NCBI GenBank assembly: GCA_041568735.1
Contig: JBFFZG010000009.1
Span: 1 to 38,638, forward strand
Origin: WTJY01 sp041568735
GTDB taxonomy: Bacteria; Chloroflexota; Anaerolineae; Promineifilales; Promineifilaceae
Direction: 5' to 3'
Length of the DNA: 38,638 nt
Positions within the stretch are counted from its first letter, which is position 1. Each line of letters starts with the position of its first letter. Both the position numbers and the translations under genes were made by a program. This document shows positions 15,939-24,380 of this stretch, in pieces. The notes beneath the pieces are model-generated. The model worked only from the letters and a program-made list of their open reading frames with translations. It had not been told where the DNA came from and searched no databases.

Positions 15939-16550
15939 ATGAGTTTTCCCGACCCGTTCTACCGCTGGCGCCCCCACCCCTGGCATGGCCTCCATGTTGG
16001 CGATGAGGCGCCGCGGATTGTCAACGCCTACATTGAAATTACCCCATTCGACCTGATCAAATACGAGGTCGACAAGACGACCGGCTACATGCGGGTCGAC
16101 CGGCCGCAGCGAACCTCCTCCCAGCCGCCAACGCTCTACGGCTTTATTCCGCGCACCTTCTGCGGCCAGCGGGTGAAGGTGCTGGCCCCGGCCGCCAGCG
16201 CCGGGGATGGGGACCCCCTGGACATCTGCGTCATCAGCGACCGGCCGATCAACCGGGCCGAGGTCATCGTCAGCGCCCGCATCGTCGGCGGCCTGCAGAT
16301 GATCGACGGCGGTGAAGCCGACGACAAGATCATCGCCATCCTCAAGCAGGACAATGTCTGGCAGAATGTTGAGGATATCGAAGATCTGCCGGAGGTGATG
16401 GTCGAGCGGCTCCAGCACTACTTCCTGACCTACAAGCTCCGCCCCGGACAGCCATCCAACACGACCATCGACCTGGTCTACGGCAAGGCCCACGCCATGA
16501 AGGTGATCGAGGCCGCCATCCAGGACTACGAAGAAGCCTTCGGCAGCTAA
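15939..16550 (+). CDS. ppa: Inorganic pyrophosphatase, family I
   Basis: A 203-residue soluble pyrophosphatase. It hydrolyses PPi to two phosphates and so pulls biosynthetic reactions forward. KYEVDKTTGYMRVDR (41-55) contains the substrate-binding Lys and Glu. LYGFIPRTFCG (67-77) is the tyrosine block, and DGDPLDICV (90-98) is the family I signature with three metal-binding Asp. IAILKQDNVW near 150 and the C-terminal YFLTYK match the long form of the family rather than the 175-residue E. coli type. The open frame extends to 15891, but ATG 15939 fits the family and has GAG seven bases upstream. It is followed 30 bases later by the GH13 enzyme, and the two may share a transcript. Confidence 0.93.
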   Translation: MSFPDPFYRWRPHPWHGLHVGDEAPRIVNAYIEITPFDLIKYEVDKTTGYMRVDRPQRTSSQPPTLYGFIPRTFCGQRVKVLAPAASAGDGDPLDICVISDRPINRAEVIVSARIVGGLQMIDGGEADDKIIAILKQDNVWQNVEDIEDLPEVMVERLQHYFLTYKLRPGQPSNTTIDLVYGKAHAMKVIEAAIQDYEEAFGS

Positions 16551-16580
16551 ACCCACCCACCCTGACTAGCGAGCACATTC

Positions 16581-18485
16581 ATGACTGAACCGACCTATCG
16601 GGAGCGCATGTTTTTTGGCGATCTCGGCTTTCTCTACCTGTACGACATCCGCTTTGACCCGCGCAATCGGGCCCACTGCAACCCGCTGCCCGACGGCCGT
16701 GTTCATTTTCGCCTCCACGCCGAACCCGGTTTCAGCGAAGCGGAAATCGTCTACAACGACGGGGAAACCCGGTCCGCTCCCCTGCAGATCTACGCCCGGG
16801 ACCACCGCTTCGATTACTGGGAGGTCGTCATTCGGCCGCAGCAGCAGGTGGTGCGCTACTCGTTTGCCATGAAGCGGGCCGGGGAGCGGAGCCGCAGCTT
16901 CTACCACGGCGGCCGCGGCCTCACCCACGCCGTCGAAACGCAGTTCATACTCGATCTGGACGATTTTCCCCCCTTCACCACGCCGGACTGGATGAAAGGG
17001 GCGGTCATGTATCAGATCTTTCCCGAACGATTTGCCAACGGCGATCCCGGCAACGATCCACCGGCCACCGTCCCCTGGGGATCCCCACCGGAGCCCTACC
17101 ACTTTCAGGGGGGCGACCTCTGGGGCATTCTCGAACACCTCGACTATCTCGAAGAGCTCGGGGTCGAAGTGCTCTATCTCAACCCGATCAACACCTCCCC
17201 TTCCAACCACAAGTACGATGCGATCGACTTTTATCACGTCGATCCGGCCTTCGGCGGCGACGATGCCCTGAAAGCGCTGGTTGATGGGCTGCACCGGCGC
17301 GGAATGCGCATCATCCTCGATGCGTCGTTCAATCACTGCTACCCCCGCTTCTTCGCCTTTCAGGACCTGGTCAAAAATGGGGCGAGTTCACGCTACCAGG
17401 ACTGGTTTACCATCCATGAATTCCCCGTCCAGGTGCGGCTGCGCCCGCACATGATTCCAGCAGAGCAAAAAGACCAGCCCCACTTCCGGCGCATCTGGCA
17501 GTGGGCGGAAACGTTCGAGGCGCGGAGCGGGGTGCCGGTGACCATCGTCTCGGATGATGACGGACCGATGATCGACCCGACCTATCTGGCCTGGACCAAC
17601 GTCATCAGCATGCCCAAGCTCAACCAGAAAAACCCGGAAACCAGGGATTATTTTCTCAACGTCGCCACCTACTGGCTGCGCGAATTCGATATCGACGGCT
17701 GGCGCATGGATGTGGCCCAATATATCGACGACCACTTCTGGCAGGATTTTCGCCGGGTCTGCAAGGAAACCCGGCCGGACTGCATCCTCATTTCTGAGAT
17801 CTGGGGAGACACCGCCCACTGGCTCCAGGGGGAAATGTTCGACGGCACCATGAACTACCTCTTCCGCGAGCTTTGCCTGGAATACTTCGCCTACAGCCGG
17901 CTGGGCACCCACGAAATGATGGAAGGGATGACCCGTCTGGATTCGCTGTACGCCCCGCAGGTTGCGGCCGTCCACCAGAATCTCCTCTCTTCCCACGACG
18001 CGCCCCGTTTTCTGCATCTCGCCGGCGGGGATACCCGGCGCCTCCGGCTGGCCACCTTGTTCCAGCTGACGATGCCCGGCGCGCCGAGCCTCTACTACGG
18101 CGATGAAATCGGCCTGACCGGCGGTGAAGACCCCGACAACCGGCGGGCCTTTCCCTGGCATGATCCGGACAGCTGGGATCACGACCTGCAGCAGTTCATG
18201 CGCGAATTAATCCACCTGCGGCGGGATCACAGCGCCTTGAAGCGAGGTACCTGGACCTGGGTCTGGGATGATATCGACGCCTTTGCCTTTGAGCGGCGGC
18301 ACGACGAGGAGCGGATCCTGGTCGTCATCAACCGGGACCGGCCGCTGACCGGAGCGGCTATTCCCACACCAGCCGCCAGCACAGCCGAACCGCTCTGGGG
18401 GAATGCCGGGGCCCACCTGACCGGCGGCCGGCTGATCATTGATCACCTCGAGGCCTGGAGCGGCGCGATCTGGCGTCTGCGTTAA
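16581..18485 (+). CDS. GH13 alpha-glycosidase, neopullulanase/cyclomaltodextrinase-like
   Basis: A 634-residue enzyme without a signal peptide, hence cytosolic. An N-terminal beta domain (about 1-125, like CBM34) precedes the catalytic barrel, which opens with AVMYQIFPERFANGD. The conserved GH13 regions are all seen: DASFNH (247-252), GWRMDVAQ (373-380) with nucleophile Asp377, ISEIWG (404-409) with acid/base Glu406, and SSHDAPR (470-476) with Asp473. Region V reads MPKLNQ (344-349), the mark of subfamily GH13_20. This group hydrolyses cyclodextrins, pullulan or maltodextrins. The likely job is breaking down imported or stored alpha-glucans. A strong terminator follows directly. Confidence 0.93.
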   Translation: MTEPTYRERMFFGDLGFLYLYDIRFDPRNRAHCNPLPDGRVHFRLHAEPGFSEAEIVYNDGETRSAPLQIYARDHRFDYWEVVIRPQQQVVRYSFAMKRAGERSRSFYHGGRGLTHAVETQFILDLDDFPPFTTPDWMKGAVMYQIFPERFANGDPGNDPPATVPWGSPPEPYHFQGGDLWGILEHLDYLEELGVEVLYLNPINTSPSNHKYDAIDFYHVDPAFGGDDALKALVDGLHRRGMRIILDASFNHCYPRFFAFQDLVKNGASSRYQDWFTIHEFPVQVRLRPHMIPAEQKDQPHFRRIWQWAETFEARSGVPVTIVSDDDGPMIDPTYLAWTNVISMPKLNQKNPETRDYFLNVATYWLREFDIDGWRMDVAQYIDDHFWQDFRRVCKETRPDCILISEIWGDTAHWLQGEMFDGTMNYLFRELCLEYFAYSRLGTHEMMEGMTRLDSLYAPQVAAVHQNLLSSHDAPRFLHLAGGDTRRLRLATLFQLTMPGAPSLYYGDEIGLTGGEDPDNRRAFPWHDPDSWDHDLQQFMRELIHLRRDHSALKRGTWTWVWDDIDAFAFERRHDEERILVVINRDRPLTGAAIPTPAASTAEPLWGNAGAHLTGGRLIIDHLEAWSGAIWRLR

Positions 18486-18531
18486 AACAAAACAGGCCCG
18501 GCCGGGGATCTCCTGGCCGGGCCTGTTTTTT
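18484..18531. terminator. Bidirectional Rho-independent terminator
   Basis: A 13-bp perfect stem (aacaggcccggcc at 18491-18503 with its complement at 18515-18527) can extend by about three pairs. It is flanked by a T-run on the right (18526-18531) and an A-rich run on the left (18484-18490). It sits between the convergent GH13 and HisC-like genes and can serve both. Confidence 0.93.
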
Positions 18532-18544
18532 GGGGCGCCAGGGC

Positions 18545-19660
18545 CTACGAAAAGCCGGCCAGCACATCAACTAAATTCGCGATAAACTGCTCGTTTTCCT
18601 CCGGCAGGCCGATCGAAACTCGCAGGAAGCCAGGCATGTAAAAGCCGCCCAGCTCCCGCACGATCGATCCCCGGCGCTCCAGCCTGGCCGCGACCTCGGC
18701 CGCCGGCTGCTGCGTCTGGAAGAGGAAGAAGTTCGCCTGGCTCGGCCAGACCGTCACACCATCGATACCGGCCAGCCGCCCGGCCATCCTCTTCCGTTCG
18801 CCCACAACCAGCGAAATGGTTTCCTCCAGGTAATCCCGATCTTGCAGGGCAACCTCGGCCGCGAGCATGGTCAGATGATTGAGATGAAAGGGATTGCGCG
18901 CCCGGGAAAGATAGCGGGCGATTTCCGGCCGGGCGATGCCGTAGCCGAGCCGCAGCCCCGCCAGCCCGAACACTTTCGAAAAACTGTGGACGATGATCAC
19001 ATTTCGATCGAGGTGGCGAAAACTATCGGCGTAATCCGGGGTGGTCGTGAAATGATGGTAGACCTCGTCGGTAACGAGGACGACATCCTCCGGCAGCCCG
19101 TCGAGGAGCCGGTCGAACTCACTCTGTGACACGGTGGAGCCGGTCGGATTGTTCGGGCTGCAGATAAAGACTAACCGGGTTTTCTCGGTCACCGCCGCGA
19201 GGATGCGGGGAATATCGTGGCAGTAATCGGCCGTTAGTGGGGCCACAATCGGGGTTGCCCCCACCCGCTTGATCATCAGTTCATAGACGGGAAAGGTCGG
19301 CGGGCAGATAATCGCCTCGTCGCCGGGGTTTAAAAATCCCTCGGCAATCAGCCGCAGGACATCGCAGCCCCCATTGCCGGTGACGTAGTGGTCCGCGGTC
19401 GTCCCCCGGCCGTTGTAGGCGGCCAGGCCGGCCCGCAGATCGTCATCCCCCATCGACGGGTAGCGGTTCAGCTCGGTAAGAGCGCCCTGCAGCGCCTCGA
19501 CGACCTGTGGGGAGGTTGGCAGTGGGTTTTCGTTTGAGGAGAGTTTAGCCACGGCTTCAGCTTCGACCTGGCCCTGGAGCGCCTCCGCCGATCGTCCCCC
19601 TCTGTAAATCGGGGAGCCGGCGATCGCCGGTTTGAATTTCAAAAAACGTGCCTCATTCAT
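18545..19660 (-). CDS. hisC: Histidinol-phosphate aminotransferase-like PLP enzyme
   Basis: A 371-residue class I/II aminotransferase. LSSNENPLP (40-48), RYPSMGDDDLR (66-76) and the pattern GNGGCDVL (95-102) fit the HisC family. CSPNNPTG (167-174), TDEVY (197-201) and HSFSKVFGLAGLRLGY (225-240) with the PLP-binding Lys229 complete the active site. HisC moves the amino group of glutamate to imidazole-acetol phosphate in histidine synthesis. No other his gene is near, and HisC-like proteins also handle aromatic or other substrates (including CobD-like cobalamin enzymes), so the substrate is uncertain. GGAG lies nine bases before the ATG. It ends at the bidirectional terminator. Confidence 0.85.
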   Translation of the reverse strand: MNEARFLKFKPAIAGSPIYRGGRSAEALQGQVEAEAVAKLSSNENPLPTSPQVVEALQGALTELNRYPSMGDDDLRAGLAAYNGRGTTADHYVTGNGGCDVLRLIAEGFLNPGDEAIICPPTFPVYELMIKRVGATPIVAPLTADYCHDIPRILAAVTEKTRLVFICSPNNPTGSTVSQSEFDRLLDGLPEDVVLVTDEVYHHFTTTPDYADSFRHLDRNVIIVHSFSKVFGLAGLRLGYGIARPEIARYLSRARNPFHLNHLTMLAAEVALQDRDYLEETISLVVGERKRMAGRLAGIDGVTVWPSQANFFLFQTQQPAAEVAARLERRGSIVRELGGFYMPGFLRVSIGLPEENEQFIANLVDVLAGFS

Positions 19661-19772
19661 GGCTTAACACTCCAAAACTGGGACTCATCATGCGGCCCGG
19701 TTCGACGGATGTCCGCAGTCAGGCCTGGTGAAATACCTGTGTGATTTAAAATAAAAATGGCCTGGAAATCGA

Positions 19773-20486
19773 CTATCCCCCACTTGCAGCGGTCGGGGTT
19801 CCTTCGACGGCGGGTTCTACCGGTGCCAGGGTCGGTGGTGGAATCTGGTCGCCGATCAGCAGGAACTCGGCCGCCACCCAGCCTTCCCGGCCGCTCAAAT
19901 CGCCGACGCGCACCCAGCGCAGCCCACCCACGAGCTGCTCCTCCCCCAGGAGAAATAGTTCGGCCTGGTCTTCCAGCCGCTCGATGATTTCTCCGTTCGG
20001 GGCGGTGCGCAGATAGAGGCCAACGACCGGACTGTTGACGATCGCCCGCACCCGCTCCGGGGTCGGTTCGCTGGTGACGGTCGGCGGTGGGGTCGGCGTG
20101 CTGGGTGTTTCCGGCTGTTCTGGGGCTGCCGGCTCGGTCGGGCTGGGGAGCGCCTCGACAACCGGCGCCGTCGGTGACGGCTCGGGGGTTTGATCGCCAG
20201 GGATTGTGGGAATTGATTGGGTCGGCGTCGGGACCGCCTCGGCCGCCGCTTCATCACCACCGGTATAGAGGAAGCCGGCGGCGAAAAAGATGCCTGAGAT
20301 GACCAGCAGGGCCAGGGCGACATAACTGTTGCGCATCATCACCCGGCGGGCGTTCATGCGGGCCACGTTATAGGCCTCCCGGCCGACCGACGAGCGGGCT
20401 TCAAAGCCTCGAGTCATGAACAGGACCGCCCCGGCCAGCGCCAGGGTGCCGATCAACAGCAAAATGATGCGGATGAGCAGGACCAA
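19773..20486 (-). CDS. Membrane protein with a C-terminal SH3b domain
   Basis: A 237-residue protein. It has a membrane segment at residues 3-23 and a second one at about 55-72, with a short basic loop between them. A Pro/Thr/Glu-rich linker (about 80-140) then leads to an SH3b-like domain (about 145-210: VVGLYLRTAPNGEIIERLEDQ, then GREGWVAAEFL). Such domains bind cell-wall or other peptide ligands outside the cell. The start is a TTG at 20486, chosen because GGAGG stands five bases upstream and no ATG is available before the second membrane segment. It lies 26 bases after the mazG stop on the same strand, so they may be co-transcribed. The function is unknown. Confidence 0.78.
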   Translation of the reverse strand: MVLLIRIILLLIGTLALAGAVLFMTRGFEARSSVGREAYNVARMNARRVMMRNSYVALALLVISGIFFAAGFLYTGGDEAAAEAVPTPTQSIPTIPGDQTPEPSPTAPVVEALPSPTEPAAPEQPETPSTPTPPPTVTSEPTPERVRAIVNSPVVGLYLRTAPNGEIIERLEDQAELFLLGEEQLVGGLRWVRVGDLSGREGWVAAEFLLIGDQIPPPTLAPVEPAVEGTPTAASGG

Positions 20487-20512
20487 ATTGACCTCCAGAC
20501 TGAACCCTCTGC

Positions 20513-21961
20513 CTACGCTCCGGATAAGCGGCGCTTGGCTTCACGCCAGTGCCGGTCTAACGCCGCTTCATCCAGGTCAGAAAAGCGCTGACCCCGTGAG
20601 GAAATCAGCTCCTCAACCAGTCGAAACCGGCGGGAAAATTTAGCGTTGGCATCCCGCAGGGCGCTTTCCGCCGGGATACCCAGCCAGTTGGCCAGGTTGA
20701 CCACCGTGAAGAGGAGATCACCGAGTTCGGCCTGCCGTTCCTCATCCGTTTCGGCCGCCTGCAGCTCGATTATCTCTTCCCGTAGTTTATCATAAACCCC
20801 CCGGATGTTCTGCCAATCAAAGCCGGCTTTACTGGCCCGCTTCTGGATCTTCTGCGAAACCATCAGGGCCGGCAGCCCCATGCCAATCCCATCGAGCATC
20901 GAAACCGGGCCATCTGCCTTCCCTTTTTCGGCCGCCTTAATCGCTTCCCAGCTGGCCACGACAGCCTGGCTGTCGGCCAGATCAACGCCGCCCCAGACGT
21001 GGGGATGGCGGCGAATCAATTTTTCCACGATGCCGGCGATCACCTCCGACAGGGAAAAGACGCCCTCTTCGGCGGCCATCTGGGCCTGCATGGCCACATG
21101 CAGCAGGACATCCCCGAGCTCTTCTCGCAGATGGTCGCTGTCCTCTTTCTCCAGAGCCTCGAGGACCTCGTAGACCTCCTCCAGAAATCCCTCCCGCAGA
21201 GACAGCGGCGTCTGCTCCTGATCCCAGGGGCAGCCGTTGGGGCCGCGCAGCGTGGCCACGACTTCGGCCAGGGCGGCCATGTCGCTCTTGCGGGGCAGCG
21301 GGTAGATGAAAAGAGAGGTGAGATGGGCGATCGCTTCGCCCTGGTCGATCGCGTAGAGCGGCAGGTGTTCGACCCGCTCCTCAGCCGTGCCGGCGGCGTG
21401 GATCAGGGCTACCGGATGGTCATCCGGATAGACGGCCGTCAGCCCCAGCTTGAGCTCGCCCGCCAGCAGCCGGTTGTAAACCTGTCCGACCAGCACCGGC
21501 CGGTCGGGGCTGAGCTGCGGGTAGTTCTGGGTGACCAGATCGAGCGCATCGAAGAGCTGCACGCCTTCCATGCCGTCCTGGCCGACCGCCGCCAGGCAGG
21601 GTTCGACGTAGCTCAGGCCGGCGACGGTGCGCAGCGGGATGCCAGCCTCCCTGGCCCTGGCCGTCAGCTCGATCACCGTCGCTTCCCCCATGAACGGATG
21701 GCCGGGCACGGCGTAAACGATGTCCCGCTCGGCGGCCAGGGCGAGAACAGCCGCGACGATTTCGCTGTAAATGGCGTCAAATGCCTCGGCCGCTTCATAC
21801 AGGTGGTCAAACGAATGAAACGCCAGATGGGCCGGGAGATCCGCGGCCGCCGGATGGCGGGCGGTGCGCAGGTAGATCTCCTGGCTCTCTTCCAGCAGCT
21901 CCAGCGCCTCCCGGGTCAGATAGCGGCCGTCACCCGGTCCCAATCCGAGTATCGTTAACAT
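20513..21961 (-). CDS. mazG: MazG nucleoside triphosphate pyrophosphohydrolase fused to a tetrapyrrole-methylase-like domain
   Basis: A 482-residue fusion of the YabN type. The N-terminal 220 residues resemble SAM-dependent tetrapyrrole (corrin/porphyrin) methylases: ILGLGPGD near residue 4 and YAVPGHPFMGE near 83-93. Two MazG domains follow. The first has GCPWDQEQTP, FLEEVYEVLEAL and LREELGDVLLH, which carry the EExxE and ExxD metal-binding pairs. The second has KLREEIIELQ and AELGDLLF. MazG removes pyrophosphate from NTPs, including aberrant ones. A GTG at 21967 is in frame, but ATG 21961 stands six bases after GAGGTGA. The preceding 203 bases hold the terminator of the ribosomal cluster and no gene. 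Confidence 0.93.
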   Translation of the reverse strand: MLTILGLGPGDGRYLTREALELLEESQEIYLRTARHPAAADLPAHLAFHSFDHLYEAAEAFDAIYSEIVAAVLALAAERDIVYAVPGHPFMGEATVIELTARAREAGIPLRTVAGLSYVEPCLAAVGQDGMEGVQLFDALDLVTQNYPQLSPDRPVLVGQVYNRLLAGELKLGLTAVYPDDHPVALIHAAGTAEERVEHLPLYAIDQGEAIAHLTSLFIYPLPRKSDMAALAEVVATLRGPNGCPWDQEQTPLSLREGFLEEVYEVLEALEKEDSDHLREELGDVLLHVAMQAQMAAEEGVFSLSEVIAGIVEKLIRRHPHVWGGVDLADSQAVVASWEAIKAAEKGKADGPVSMLDGIGMGLPALMVSQKIQKRASKAGFDWQNIRGVYDKLREEIIELQAAETDEERQAELGDLLFTVVNLANWLGIPAESALRDANAKFSRRFRLVEELISSRGQRFSDLDEAALDRHWREAKRRLSGA

Positions 21962-22085
21962 GCTCACTCACCTCAGCCTTATTGGGTGGAAGTTCGGACA
22001 TGGTAAATCCACCACCGGGGATGATTCCGGGTCCGGAAGTGTCTGCCCGATGAACGAATCTCATCATTATTTTGCCGGTAAAATG

Positions 22086-22111
22086 AAAAAAGGCGAGTTC
22101 AGCACTCGCCT
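22086..22111 (-). terminator. Rho-independent terminator of the ribosomal-protein cluster
   Basis: On the minus strand an 8-bp stem (plus aggcgagt 22091-22098 with actcgcct 22104-22111, loop of five) runs into five U residues (plus A at 22086-22090). It lies about 55 bases downstream of rpsI. Confidence 0.85.
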
Positions 22112-22130
22112 TTCTAATATTTGAATCGAG

Positions 22131-22152
22131 GGCCGGTTCAAAGGAACCGGCC
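22131..22152 (-). other. Hairpin in the rpsI 3' untranslated region
   Basis: A 9-bp perfect stem (ggccggttc 22131-22139 with gaaccggcc 22144-22152) has an AAAG loop and starts 13 bases after the rpsI stop. There is no U-tract, so it is more likely an mRNA 3'-end stabiliser than a terminator. The true terminator lies 20 bases further on. Confidence 0.55.
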
Positions 22153-22164
22153 GCGGCCGGCGGC

Positions 22165-22572
22165 TTAACGCTTGGTATAGGTCGGGGCCTTGCGGGCGCG
22201 TTTGAGACCGGGCTTTTTCCGCTCTTTGACGCGCGGGTCGCGGGTCAGATGCCCGTTATCGCGCAGGTCCCCCCGCAGGTCTTCGTTGTACTTGACCAGG
22301 GCGCGGGCGAGGCCGAGGCGAACGGCGGCTGTCTGGCCGGTGACGCCTCCCCCCTGGACGAGCACGGTCACGTCCAACTTACCGAGCATCTCGAGATCGG
22401 TCAGCGGACCGGTCAGGATTTCGAAATCACCCAGGCGGGGAAAATAATCCTTGACGTCTTTTCCGTTAACCAGAAAGGTTCCATTTCCGCGATTTTCGGT
22501 GTAGATGCGCACCCGGGCGGAGGAACGTTTGCGGCGGCCAATGCCTTCGACATAACGACCAAATTCTTCCAT
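22165..22572 (-). CDS. rpsI: 30S ribosomal protein S9
   Basis: 135 residues. The body has SSARVRIYTENRGNGTFLVNG, GGGVTGQTAAVRLGLARAL and the invariant basic C-terminal tail ending KAPTYTKR, whose last Arg reaches the P-site tRNA. It follows rplM by 13 bases, the usual rplM-rpsI pair, and is the last gene of the cluster before two hairpins and a terminator. Confidence 0.97.
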   Translation of the reverse strand: MEEFGRYVEGIGRRKRSSARVRIYTENRGNGTFLVNGKDVKDYFPRLGDFEILTGPLTDLEMLGKLDVTVLVQGGGVTGQTAAVRLGLARALVKYNEDLRGDLRDNGHLTRDPRVKERKKPGLKRARKAPTYTKR

Positions 22573-22585
22573 CTTCGTCCTTCTC

Positions 22586-23014
22586 CTACAGTTCCAACGG
22601 CTTCGGCTGTTGGGCCTGATGCGGGTGGTCAGGTCCAGCGTACACCTTCAATTTTTTAATCATTTTGCGCCCGAGACTATTTTTGGGCAGCATGCCGCGC
22701 ACCGCAAAGGTGATCGGCCGTTCTGGATAGCGCTGGAGCATGTCGCGCAGCGTTATTTCCGTCAAACCGCCGGGGTATCCCGAGTGGCGGTAATATTTCT
22801 TTTGATCGAGGCGGCGCCCGGTCACGGCGATTTTGTCGGCATTGACGATGACAACGAAATCACCGCAGTCGACGGCCGGACTGAAGGTGGCTTTGTGCTT
22901 GCCGCGCAGGATCGAAGCGACTTTCGTGGCCAGACGCCCCAGCGTCTGATTGGTCGCATCGACGACAAACCACTCGCGCTCCACCTCAGCAGGTTTGGTT
23001 ACAAACGTTTTCAT
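22586..23014 (-). CDS. rplM: 50S ribosomal protein L13
   Basis: 142 residues from the ATG at 23014, the usual L13 length and start (MKTFVTKPAEVEREW). An upstream in-frame TTG at 23026 would add four residues and is less likely. The motifs DATNQTLGRLATKVAS, GDFVVIVNADKIAVTG and YRHSGYPGG are all present. L13 is an early-assembly 23S rRNA binder. The gene is 40 bases after truA and leads into rpsI. Confidence 0.97.
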   Translation of the reverse strand: MKTFVTKPAEVEREWFVVDATNQTLGRLATKVASILRGKHKATFSPAVDCGDFVVIVNADKIAVTGRRLDQKKYYRHSGYPGGLTEITLRDMLQRYPERPITFAVRGMLPKNSLGRKMIKKLKVYAGPDHPHQAQQPKPLEL

Positions 23015-23054
23015 GGTCTTTCCCAATTAATCTCTTAGATTTCCAGTCAACAAT

Positions 23055-23819
23055 TCATCCCAGATCGTATGTCACGGAGACGAGAAACAGCCCGTTCGGC
23101 GGCGCCGGCGCGGCGGCGGCGGGTCGATCAGCCGCCGTGAAGGCGGTCATGAACCGCTCCAGACTCCAGCTGCCGTCCCCCACCCGCTTCAACGAAGCGA
23201 CCAGGCTGCGGACCATCCGATAAAGAAAGGCGTTGGCCTCAATATCAAAGATCACTTCATCCCCGACCTGATGCCACTCCGCTCGAAAGAGCTCCCGCGT
23301 CGTGTTTTCACCCTGCGGGGCCGTGCCGAACGTGGCGAAATCATGGACCCCGATCAGCGCCCGGCTGGCCTCGTTCATGCGAGGCAGATCGAGCGCTTCG
23401 GAGACCTGCCAGCGGTAAAGCCGGGAGAGCGGCCGCCGACGCCCGGGGGGGCACAGCTCAATGAGGTAGCGGTACGCCCGCCGGCGCGCATCAAACCGGG
23501 GATGAAAATCCGTCCGGGTCGGTGCGATCGCCTGCACGGCCACGTCTCGAGCCAGATTGGCGTTGAGCGCCCGCAGCAGGGTGTCTTCCCCATGCGGCCA
23601 GGCCAGATCAAAGGCGATCACCTGCCCGGTGGCGTGAACCCCGGTATCGGTGCGGCCGGCCGCCAGGATCCCCACCGGCCGGTCGACGAGAACCGCCAGG
23701 GCGCGTTCGAGCTCACCCTGTACGGTGCGAACGCCTTTTCGCTGCCGCTGAAAGCCGTAGAAGTCGGTGCCGTCGTATTCGACGACCGCGCGATAACGGA
23801 TCGGGGTTTGGTCCGACAT
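23055..23819 (-). CDS. truA: tRNA pseudouridine(38-40) synthase TruA
   Basis: 254 residues. AGRTDTGVHATGQV (54-67) holds the catalytic Asp58. YDGTDFYGFQRQ opens the fold, and NAFLYRMVRSLV with the last block near the C-terminus completes it. TruA isomerises U38, U39 and U40 in the tRNA anticodon stem. It is placed between rplQ and rplM, as in many bacteria, and is read with them. Confidence 0.96.
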   Translation of the reverse strand: MSDQTPIRYRAVVEYDGTDFYGFQRQRKGVRTVQGELERALAVLVDRPVGILAAGRTDTGVHATGQVIAFDLAWPHGEDTLLRALNANLARDVAVQAIAPTRTDFHPRFDARRRAYRYLIELCPPGRRRPLSRLYRWQVSEALDLPRMNEASRALIGVHDFATFGTAPQGENTTRELFRAEWHQVGDEVIFDIEANAFLYRMVRSLVASLKRVGDGSWSLERFMTAFTAADRPAAAAPAPPNGLFLVSVTYDLG

Positions 23820-23867
23820 ACGATATGCGATTTTTAACCAGCACTCAATTCGTCAGAAACGAACTGC

Positions 23868-24302
23868 CTACGATTCGTCCGATCCGGCCGACCCTTCAAC
23901 CAGCTGGACCATCGCCATTTTGGCGTTGTCACCCACGCGGCGGGGCAGCTTGATCAGGCGCGTATAACCACCCGGCCGCTCGGTATAGCGGGGGGCGATT
24001 TCGTCAAACAACTTTTTCAGGACGTCGACCTCGATGTATTCTTCCTCAGTTTCGATCGTCCGGTAGCGGTGGAGCCGGGCGGCGACGATGCGGCGGGCGT
24101 GAACCGCGCCCGCATCCCCTTTGGCCAGCCCGCGTTTGGCGATCGTGATCAACCGCTCGGCGGCCGGGCGCAGCATCCGGGCTTTGGCTTCGGTGGTCAC
24201 GATCTCCTCGTGAGCCAGGAGGGCGGCAACCAGGTTGCGCCGCAGCGATTTGCGGTGCCCCGAGCTGCGTCCCAGTTTCAAACCACTCTTTCTATGACGC
24301 AT
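23868..24302 (-). CDS. rplQ: 50S ribosomal protein L17
   Basis: 144 residues. MRHRKSGLKLGRSSGHRKSLRRNL is split over the standard N-terminal block, followed by HEEIVTTEAKA and a domain that ends GGYTRLIKLPRRVGDNAKMA. The last ten residues are acidic and serine-rich and extend past the usual end. It lies 78 bases after rpoA, the usual alpha-operon order. Confidence 0.97.
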   Translation of the reverse strand: MRHRKSGLKLGRSSGHRKSLRRNLVAALLAHEEIVTTEAKARMLRPAAERLITIAKRGLAKGDAGAVHARRIVAARLHRYRTIETEEEYIEVDVLKKLFDEIAPRYTERPGGYTRLIKLPRRVGDNAKMAMVQLVEGSAGSDES

Positions 24303-24380
24303 GATAATCCTTTGTAGCTCGCACTATGGAGCAGCCGCCGACTGCGGACGGCCGCTCAACTGCGTTTTCACAACCGGCCC

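Noticed and set aside
22131..22152. The GGCCGGTTC hairpin after rpsI as the terminator
   Set aside because: It has no following U-tract. The hairpin at 22091-22111 has one and is the better terminator.
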